Below, one piece after another: positions 30,636 through 35,522 of a stretch of DNA of 35,522 nt. The DNA is from Sphingobacterium sp. (GTDB lineage Bacteria > Bacteroidota > Bacteroidia > Sphingobacteriales > Sphingobacteriaceae). The stretch's first letter is position 1. Each line of letters starts with the position of its first letter. Made by a program: the position numbers and the translations under genes. The DNA lies in contig JAQZAZ010000042.1 in the NCBI GenBank assembly GCA_029239355.1, positions 1-35,522 on the forward strand, in the 5' to 3' direction. Below the pieces are notes generated by a model that saw nothing but the letters and a program-made list of their open reading frames with translations, did no database searches and was not told where the DNA came from.

Positions 30636-32705
30636 ATGGATAATCTGCTGACCTATATCATACAAGTCAATCTGCTGTTGAGCATCATCTACTTGGGTTA
30701 TGTTGGGCTATTGAAAGGCTTAACTTTCTATTCATTGAATAGAGCATACTTTTTAATAGGTGGATTATTTGCTTTTATATATCCGTTTTTGGATTTAAAA
30801 TCGCTGTTTGTACAGCGCGGATTGAACATGGGGCTGGTGGGTGAGGAGATTTCATTTTATATGGAGGAGCAGGATGTGCAGGAAGGGCTGACGTTGGGTG
30901 GATTGGTAGAGCTCGTTTTTATGTTAGGTGTGGCGTTTCTATTGTTGAAGTTTCTTTTCCAGTTATTCAGCCTGTTAAGGATTCACATGCATTCTAAAGC
31001 CGATCGATGGAAGACGTATTTTTTTCGGAATGTGTTTATTCCTATAGTGCCATTTTCGTTTTTGAATAAAATTTATGTGAATAAGGAGCAGCATGTGGAT
31101 GCTGAACTTAAAGATATTTTTAAGCATGAGGATATTCATGTGAAAGGCCTTCACAGCTTGGATATTTTATTGTTTGAAATCATATTGGTGTGCTGTTGGT
31201 ACAATCCTTTCGTCTGGTTCATGCGCAGGGCCATTCGCCAAAATTTAGAGTTTCTGACTGATCAACAGGTGCTCAATAAAGGAATTGACAAACAGACGTA
31301 CCAATATAGCCTATTGAATGTGTCCAAAAAGGGCACTTCAATAGGGTTGAGCAATCAATTTAATTTTAAACTATTAAAACGTCGCATTATGATGATGAAT
31401 AAGAAAAGGTCATCCAAGATAGAACTGAGTAAATATGCCTTCCTTTTGCCTATATTATTACTAACGGGTGCTGCATTCACAGTGAGCAGAGCGGAGGGAA
31501 GCATAGAGGGAGTTGTTGAAAAGGCTAATGAAACTACGCTTCTTAAATTGGACGATCAACAGCAGGATTCCACGTTGTCAGTGAAGATGGTTGGCGAAGC
31601 GGGAAAAGTACTCAAGGAAGCCTACGGTACGGATACGATTAAGATAGATACAAGTCGTCGGTCGAAGGGGACTACCGTATTGAGCGGTCAGATTGGTTCT
31701 TTGAAAATCAAAGGCGCCTCTGATGCGACTGGCAATCCGCTGTTTGTAGTGGATGGTGAAGTTATTAGTAAAAAACAACTAGATGCAATTGCTCCAGAGC
31801 AGATTGAATCAATATCAGTATTAAAAGATAAATCTGCTACAGCCATATATGGTGAGAAGGGGGAAAATGGTGTCTTGTTGATCACTACCAAAACGGGAAG
31901 TAGTACTGGCAAACTTCAAGGAAAAGTGACAGGCCTCTTTGTCAGACAGGACTCCGTTGGTAAAGCAAAGGCCGCGGTGATCAAGTATCCTGCTAATATT
32001 CTATATGTAGTTGATGGAACACGGATAAGTTCAGAGGAGATGAGAGATATGGATCAAAATAATATTGAGCGTATTCATGTTATCAAGGATGGCTCTGCTC
32101 GGACAAAATATGGTGAAGAGGGTAAAAATGGTGTCATTGAAGTGACCACAAAAAAGTGGGCAAGAGATAATCCGGATAAAGTATCTCACAACCTCAAATC
32201 AGAAGATAAGCCAGATGAGCGGGTAATTACGGTAGTGGGGTATAAAAAGGGTGATAAGGGAAATGATCCTAAAACGATAACCTTTGAGGGAAAAGCTGCG
32301 CAAAGTGATAGCCGAGGGAAAACTGCGAAATTTGTGGCACAAACGGCAACATACACGAAGGTAGAGGGAAATCCAAGGAATATTAATGGCGTCCGGATCC
32401 GTGGTCTATCGGGAAAAGAAAAGCCGTTGTTTGTTGTTGATGGTCAGGTGCAGTCTAAAGACCGCAATGATCTGAAATCCGAAGATATTGCGTCCATCGA
32501 AGTTCTTAAAAATCAAAGTGCAACAACTCTTTATGGTACAGCGGGGTCGAATGGTGTTATTCTCATAACAACAAAGAAAAAAGCGGGAGAATTGAATGAC
32601 AGGAAGGGAGAGAGGGAACCACTGGATGGAAAGATAAAGAAAATAATCAAAACAGAGCTTGATGCCGAAAGAAAACGTGCTGCGGCCCTAAGAGATAAAG
32701 GGTAA
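30636..32705 (+). CDS. M56 (BlaR1-like) membrane metalloprotease with three TonB-plug-like repeats
   Basis: 689 residues. The N-terminal half is an M56 protease: membrane helices near 5-25, 35-53, 90-114, 175-192 and 267-284, with the zinc motif H164-E165-D166-I167-H168 and a downstream YNPFVWFMRRAIRQNLEFLTD segment that carries the third ligand region. The M56 family normally cleaves or signals to BlaI. After the last helix the periplasmic part has no penicillin-binding sensor. Instead it has three modules of the pattern [LI]-[FY]-V-V-D-G ... I-E-x-I-x-V-[LI]-K-x-x-[SA]-x-x-x-Y-G-x-x-G-x-N-G-V-[LI]-x-[IV]-T-T-K at about 368-419, 456-507 and 598-648, which match the end of the TonB-receptor plug domain. 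The charged C-terminus is lysine- and arginine-rich. It is paired with blaI (4-bp gap). The signal sensed is unknown. Confidence 0.9.
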   Translation: MDNLLTYIIQVNLLLSIIYLGYVGLLKGLTFYSLNRAYFLIGGLFAFIYPFLDLKSLFVQRGLNMGLVGEEISFYMEEQDVQEGLTLGGLVELVFMLGVAFLLLKFLFQLFSLLRIHMHSKADRWKTYFFRNVFIPIVPFSFLNKIYVNKEQHVDAELKDIFKHEDIHVKGLHSLDILLFEIILVCCWYNPFVWFMRRAIRQNLEFLTDQQVLNKGIDKQTYQYSLLNVSKKGTSIGLSNQFNFKLLKRRIMMMNKKRSSKIELSKYAFLLPILLLTGAAFTVSRAEGSIEGVVEKANETTLLKLDDQQQDSTLSVKMVGEAGKVLKEAYGTDTIKIDTSRRSKGTTVLSGQIGSLKIKGASDATGNPLFVVDGEVISKKQLDAIAPEQIESISVLKDKSATAIYGEKGENGVLLITTKTGSSTGKLQGKVTGLFVRQDSVGKAKAAVIKYPANILYVVDGTRISSEEMRDMDQNNIERIHVIKDGSARTKYGEEGKNGVIEVTTKKWARDNPDKVSHNLKSEDKPDERVITVVGYKKGDKGNDPKTITFEGKAAQSDSRGKTAKFVAQTATYTKVEGNPRNINGVRIRGLSGKEKPLFVVDGQVQSKDRNDLKSEDIASIEVLKNQSATTLYGTAGSNGVILITTKKKAGELNDRKGEREPLDGKIKKIIKTELDAERKRAAALRDKG

Positions 32706-32729
32706 TAACGATTATCTTCAGATGTAATA

Positions 32730-32759
32730 AAATAACAGGGACCAAAGTCCCTGTTATTT
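32730..32759. terminator. Bidirectional terminator between the M56 gene and pth
   Basis: AAATAACAGGGAC (32730-32742) and GTCCCTGTTATTT (32747-32759) are perfect complements around CAAA, with T on the plus side and A on the minus side. It ends both convergent genes. The pth stop codon (32754-32756) lies inside the right arm. Confidence 0.9.
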
Positions 32760-33317
32760 TGTATTTAGATTGGTCATGGTCAACTCGATGCCGATATTGA
32801 CAAAACTTTGAATCATTTTGACAGAATGATCAATTAAAGCAGGAAGTTCTGCTTGTTCTTCTTTGTCAAAGGGACCAAGGACGTAGTCCACCTGTCTGCC
32901 TTTGGGATAGTTATCGCCAATGCCGAAACGTAAACGCGGATATACCTGTCCGCCACAAAGCTGTTCAATGGATTTCAGTCCATTGTGACCGGCGCTGCTT
33001 CCCTTGGGTTTCATCCGGAGCGAACCAAATGGAATCGCCAGGTCATCCACGATAACTAAGACATTCTGAATCGGCACTTTACATTGCTGCATATAATAAT
33101 TGACTGCTTTACCACTGAGGTTCATATAGGTGGTCGGCTTGATGACGGTTACGTTATGCCCTCTTTGTTTAAATTCGCTATAATAGGCTAATTTTAACAG
33201 GGAGAAACTAGCGCCAGCTTGTTTAACGAGCTCGTCGGCAACCATAAAACCAATATTGTGCCGTGTATCGGCATATTCACTACCGATATTTCCCAATCCA
33301 ACGATAAGATAATTCAT
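32754..33317 (-). CDS. pth: Peptidyl-tRNA hydrolase
   Basis: 187 residues from the ATG at 33317. The frame extends upstream to 33407, but that part lies over the rplY terminator and the family starts with the strand NYLIVGLGNIG. Pth frees tRNA from peptidyl-tRNA dropped by ribosomes, an essential cytoplasmic task. Catalytic and binding residues are visible: N10 and H20 (GLGNIGSEY, TRHNIGF), PTTYMNLSGKAV, VIVDDLAIPFG with the catalytic aspartate, and GSSAGHNGLKSI. Length is normal. It follows rplY, as in many bacteria (rplY-pth), but a terminator hairpin lies between them, so some independent control is likely. The stop codon is inside the shared terminator stem. Confidence 0.95.
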   Translation of the reverse strand: MNYLIVGLGNIGSEYADTRHNIGFMVADELVKQAGASFSLLKLAYYSEFKQRGHNVTVIKPTTYMNLSGKAVNYYMQQCKVPIQNVLVIVDDLAIPFGSLRMKPKGSSAGHNGLKSIEQLCGGQVYPRLRFGIGDNYPKGRQVDYVLGPFDKEEQAELPALIDHSVKMIQSFVNIGIELTMTNLNTK

Positions 33318-33343
33318 GACGCAAAAATAAAAATTTAATAAAC

Positions 33344-33369
33344 AAAAAAGCACCGAATTTCGGTGCTTT
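33344..33369 (-). terminator. Intrinsic terminator after rplY
   Basis: AAAGCACCGAA (33347-33357) and TTCGGTGCTTT (33359-33369) are exact complements; the working loop is a few bases at the centre. On the minus strand it is followed by six T (33349-33344). It lies 27 bp before the pth start. Confidence 0.88.
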
Positions 33370-33384
33370 CTGTAGTATAGAACC

Positions 33385-33433
33385 ATCATGAGCTTGAGTA
33401 AGCTCAACGAATGGATGAATAGTTGCTCATGAT
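33385..33433. repeat. Nested, mutually exclusive hairpins in the rplY 3' region
   Basis: ATCATGAGC (33385-33393) pairs with GCTCATGAT (33425-33433). The overlapping TGAGCTT-GAGT-AAGCTCA (33389-33406) forms its own 7-bp hairpin using part of the same left arm, so the two folds exclude each other. It lies between the rplY stop and its terminator on the minus strand. Confidence 0.6.
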
Positions 33434-33485
33434 AGCTTCATTGCCATTAAAGAGCAAATTAATTTAATGAATAATCTTGTTCAGA

Positions 33486-34082
33486 TTATTTTTTACCACC
33501 TTTAGCTGCTTTAGCTGCTTCTTGTTCAGCTTGACGCAATGCACGGGACATGATAACGGATACGATTGTATCGTCAGCATTGTTTAATACTTTTGCGTTG
33601 TCCAATTGAACTTGAGCTACACGGTATGATTTACCAACTTCTAAAGATTCCATTGGTACTTCAATTTCTTGTGGCAAGTTAGCAGGTAATGCTTTTACGC
33701 GTAAATTGCGTAATTTTTGAACTAATTTACCCCCCATTTTAACACCTGGAGATGTTCCTGTTAATTTGATAGGAATATTCAATGACACTTCTTTGTCATC
33801 AAATAATTCTAAAAAGTCAACGTGAGTAACTAGGTCAGTCAATGGGTGGAATTGTGCGTCTTGAACGATAGCTCTTTTTGTTTGACCGTCAACGTTTAAT
33901 TCTACGATAATAACGTCAGCAGTGTAAAGAACTGGTTTCAAATCAGCTGCGGATACAGCAAGAGCAGTTTGTTCTTTACCTCCGTAAAGTACTGCTGGTA
34001 CTAAACCTTGGTAACGTAACTCTTTAGCATCTCTTTTCCCTACGTTCTGTCTTACAGAACCGCTAATAGCAATTGATTTCAT
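33486..34082 (-). CDS. rplY: 50S ribosomal protein L25 (Ctc form)
   Basis: 198 residues, the long CTC/TL5-type L25 with two domains. Residues 1-95 are the 5S-rRNA-binding barrel: SIAISGSVRQNVGKRDAKEL, GLVPAVLYGGKE, and the block DAQFHPLTDLVTHVDFLEL at 75-93. Residues about 96-185 are the C-terminal domain of unknown role (NIPIKLTGTSPGVKMGGKLV, then RVKALPANLPQEIEVPMESL). An alanine- and lysine-rich tail ends in KGGKK. It is a ribosomal protein of the 50S central protuberance. It has a consensus promoter 29 nt upstream and is followed by a strong terminator. Confidence 0.96.
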   Translation of the reverse strand: MKSIAISGSVRQNVGKRDAKELRYQGLVPAVLYGGKEQTALAVSAADLKPVLYTADVIIVELNVDGQTKRAIVQDAQFHPLTDLVTHVDFLELFDDKEVSLNIPIKLTGTSPGVKMGGKLVQKLRNLRVKALPANLPQEIEVPMESLEVGKSYRVAQVQLDNAKVLNNADDTIVSVIMSRALRQAEQEAAKAAKGGKK

Positions 34083-34110
34083 CTTTTAATTTTTTATAAA
34101 TTTTGAGGTG

Positions 34111-34140
34111 CAAAGATAGTTTAATTTTTGGTATTATCAA
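34111..34140 (-). promoter_or_regulatory. Consensus rplY promoter
   Basis: On the minus strand TTG (34140-34138), a 19-nt spacer and TATCTTTG (34118-34111) match the Bacteroidota -33/-7 promoter. The leader is about 25 nt. The -33 TTG directly abuts the T-run of the upstream terminator. Confidence 0.7.
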
Positions 34141-34189
34141 AAAAATAGCTACTGATATTGAGGGACTAAGATCCCTGATGCTATTTTTT
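34140..34189. terminator. Terminator-like inverted repeat upstream of the rplY promoter
   Basis: AAAAAATAGC (34140-34149) and GCTATTTTTT (34180-34189) are perfect complements, with an inner AGGGA/TCCCT stem. T-runs occur on both strands. It encloses the end of the 57-codon open frame and would insulate rplY from upstream transcription. Confidence 0.6.
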
Positions 34190-34322
34190 CGATTGCTGAC
34201 TTGAAGGAGATCTGTTGAATATAACCACAGTTGTGCTTGAATACCTGTGTTAAGGAAGAATAATCTGTGAAGGCATAGGTGGTAAACTGTTCGTCCGCCT
34301 GCTTACTGTACCTGAATCTCAA
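34149..34322 (-). pseudogene. Unrecognised 57-codon open frame, possible 3' remnant of a lost gene
   Basis: On the minus strand a frame runs from a TTG at 34322 to a TAG at 34151-34149, giving 57 residues; a TGA lies two codons before the TTG. The peptide includes FRYSKQADEQFTTYAFTDYS near the start and ISFKSAIEKIASGILVPQYQ at the end, a protein-like composition. Base use is richer in G+C than ordinary spacers here. There is no ATG start and no visible promoter; the frame begins exactly at the repeat region behind the prs terminator and ends at a terminator-like stem. I do not recognise a family. It may be the tail of a truncated gene, a small gene, or chance. Confidence 0.3.
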
Positions 34323-34327
34323 TACTC

Positions 34328-34408
34328 AATACTAATATCTTTATACTAAAAAAGACTCTGGTATTGCAGCCGAAGGCTTACTATACCAGAGTCTAAATAC
34401 TAATATCT
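34328..34408. repeat. Direct repeats flanking the prs terminator
   Basis: AATACTAATATCT occurs at 34328-34340 and 34396-34408. TATACTAAAAA with GACT after it also recurs (34342-34356 and 34417 onwards into the prs stop). Related CTCAATAC words lie on both sides. The arrangement resembles a dispersed intergenic repeat unit carrying a hairpin. Confidence 0.65.
34348..34394 (-). terminator. Strong intrinsic terminator after prs
   Basis: AGACTCTGGTAT (34353-34364) and ATACCAGAGTCT (34383-34394) form a perfect 12-bp stem; the apical part adds AGCC/GGCT (34368-34371, 34375-34378). Six T follow on the minus strand (34353-34348). It lies 35 bp after the prs stop. Confidence 0.93.
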
Positions 34409-34429
34409 CAATACGCTATACTAAAAAGA

Positions 34430-35386
34430 CTATTCTACGTCAAATAAATCAGAAATGGAGGTATGTTGATTTACGCTTGTGATTGCTTTTGCAAACAAAT
34501 CAGCTGTAGATAACACTTTGATTTTTGTCGATTGTTTTGCTTTTTCTGGATCCAATTGAATGGTATCTGTCACAATCATTTCTGACAATACTGAATTTTC
34601 AATTGTTTCATAAGCTTTGCCCGATAATACCGCATGTGTACACACCGCTCTTACGGATCTCGCGCCATTTTCCATGATCAACGCTGCAGCTTTTGAAAGT
34701 GTGCCGGCTGTATCACAGATATCGTCTATTAATACAACATCTTGATCCGTTACATCACCAATGATAGACATTGACTCAATTTCATTTGCACGTTTACGGC
34801 GTTTGTCACAGATGATAACTTCTGCATTGAAGAATTTAGCAAAAGTACGCGCTCTGTATGACCCACCCATATCAGGTGATGCAATTGTCAAGTTAGGGAG
34901 TTTTAGGGATTTGATGTAGGGAACAAAAATAATGGAGCCATCGAGGTGATCAACAGGGATATCAAAGAAACCTTGGATCTGTGCGGCATGTAAATCCATT
35001 GTCATGATGCGGTGAATTCCAGCTGCTGTCAACAGATTGGCAATCATTTTTGCGCCAATGGCAACTCTTGGTTTATCTTTTCGATCTTGTCTTGCGAAAC
35101 CGAAATAGGGGACAACCGCTGTAATGTAGTGCGCTGAGGCTCTCTTTGCAGCATCTGTCATCAACAATAATTCAAAAAGATTGTCGGTAGGTTGGTTGGT
35201 AGATTGGATGATAAATACATCGGCTCCACGTACAGATTCGTTGTAGAATGGTTGAATTTCACCGTCGCTAAAACGCGATAATGTTTTGTCTCCTAGAGGT
35301 TTCCCGTAAGATTGTGCGATTTTTTCAGCCAGTTCTGTAGTGCCAGAACCTGCAAATAGTTTAACCGTGTTGAATTGCAAAGGCAT
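34430..35386 (-). CDS. prs: Ribose-phosphate pyrophosphokinase
   Basis: 318 residues, standard class I length. It makes PRPP from ribose 5-phosphate and ATP for nucleotide, histidine and tryptophan synthesis. Visible motifs are RFSDGEIQPFYNESVRG (38-54), the ATP-binding flexible loop FARQDRK (97-103), DLHAAQIQGFFD (131-142) with the metal-binding histidine, SPDMGGSYRA (170-179), and the PRPP loop VVLIDDICDTAGTL (217-230). The protein is cytoplasmic and hexameric in relatives. The start at 35386 is immediately before the conserved VKLFAGSG strand. It is followed by a strong terminator, so it is probably a single-gene unit upstream of rplY. Confidence 0.97.
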   Translation of the reverse strand: MPLQFNTVKLFAGSGTTELAEKIAQSYGKPLGDKTLSRFSDGEIQPFYNESVRGADVFIIQSTNQPTDNLFELLLMTDAAKRASAHYITAVVPYFGFARQDRKDKPRVAIGAKMIANLLTAAGIHRIMTMDLHAAQIQGFFDIPVDHLDGSIIFVPYIKSLKLPNLTIASPDMGGSYRARTFAKFFNAEVIICDKRRKRANEIESMSIIGDVTDQDVVLIDDICDTAGTLSKAAALIMENGARSVRAVCTHAVLSGKAYETIENSVLSEMIVTDTIQLDPEKAKQSTKIKVLSTADLFAKAITSVNQHTSISDLFDVE

Positions 35387-35467
35387 GGTTTTGTATATTT
35401 ATGTTGGGTTGTTGTATTGTCGTTTATTCAATATTTTTATTCCCTAATATTTTTTAAAGTTAAACAT

Positions 35468-35497
35468 TAAAAAAAATGGATTGTTTGCACAATCCAT
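35468..35497 (-). terminator. Intrinsic terminator of a gene beyond the right edge
   Basis: ATGGATTGT (35476-35484) and ACAATCCAT (35489-35497) are a perfect 9-bp stem with a TTGC/GCAA loop. On the minus strand eight T follow in the run complementing 35468-35475 and the last stem base. It must end a minus-strand transcription unit that enters from outside the window, upstream of prs. Confidence 0.82.
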
Positions 35498-35522
35498 ATA
35501 CTCTTAACTTTAAAAGTTGTCC

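Larger units (their letters stand above)
34083..34429. other. Structured intergenic region between prs and rplY
   Basis: About 350 bp holding, from prs leftwards: a terminator flanked by direct repeats, a short open frame possibly left from a lost gene, a second terminator, and the rplY promoter. Each is listed separately. Confidence 0.6.

Noticed and set aside
31731..32580. TonB-dependent receptor fused to the protease
   Set aside because: Only plug-like modules are present; there is no beta-barrel, and the protein ends shortly after the third module.
30636..32705. Beta-lactam sensor/transducer BlaR1 proper
   Set aside because: The M56 half fits, but there is no penicillin-binding sensor domain with SxxK and KTG motifs; the C-terminal part is plug-like repeats.
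33318..33407. N-terminal extension of Pth
   Set aside because: It runs through the rplY terminator, and the family begins at MNYLIVGLGN with catalytic His20 correctly numbered from there.

Overview
The window looks like chromosomal DNA of a Bacteroidota bacterium of the family Sphingobacteriaceae, most likely Sphingobacterium or a close relative. The evidence is the low G+C, the near absence of Shine-Dalgarno sequences, repeated -7 promoter elements of the TAnnTTTG type, a BlaI/M56 pair carrying TonB-plug-like repeats, DUF4254 next to a heptosyltransferase, and the order prs, rplY, pth. The genus call is inference from gene content.

Left end (1-4687, all minus strand): the first 27 codons of a SlyD-like peptidyl-prolyl isomerase, a DUF255/YyaL thioredoxin-fold protein, an A+T-rich gene for a lipoprotein that I read as a cholesterol-dependent-cytolysin-like protein with a replaced C-terminal domain, and a SixA-type phosphohistidine phosphatase.

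Surface glycan region (4880-17573): eleven sugar-polymer genes plus a DUF4254 gene, arranged as small transcription units that switch strand several times. They include a WcaE-like GT2, a second GT2, a WbsX-type GH99-like protein, a GT2-GT4 fusion, three paralogous GT-B-like proteins with the middle one inverted, a WaaE/KdtX-like GT2, a GT32, a GT4 and a GT9 heptosyltransferase-like protein. Together they probably build or decorate LPS core, O-antigen or capsule. The part before about 13 kb is visibly more A+T-rich than the part after about 14.8 kb, which suggests an acquired block beside a conserved core cassette.

Respiratory region (17828-27082, minus): nuoH-I-J-K-L-M-N in a tight operon encoding the membrane arm of complex I plus NuoI; nuoA-G are not in the window. 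Citrate synthase gltA follows upstream, separated by a long perfect inverted-repeat terminator. NuoK lacks the second conserved membrane glutamate.

Membrane-stress-like region (27273-32705): a minus-strand trio (zinc-ribbon membrane protein, SPFH/SHOCT protein, small two-helix membrane protein) that resembles Bacillus YdjG/YdjI. Divergent from it is a BlaI-type repressor with a perfect palindrome upstream, followed by an M56 (BlaR1-like) membrane protease whose C-terminal half holds three TonB-plug-like modules instead of a penicillin sensor.

Right end (32754-35522, minus): prs, rplY and pth. Between prs and rplY lie a terminator flanked by direct repeats and an open frame of 57 codons that ends in its own terminator, perhaps a gene remnant. 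The right edge carries the terminator of a minus-strand gene outside the window.
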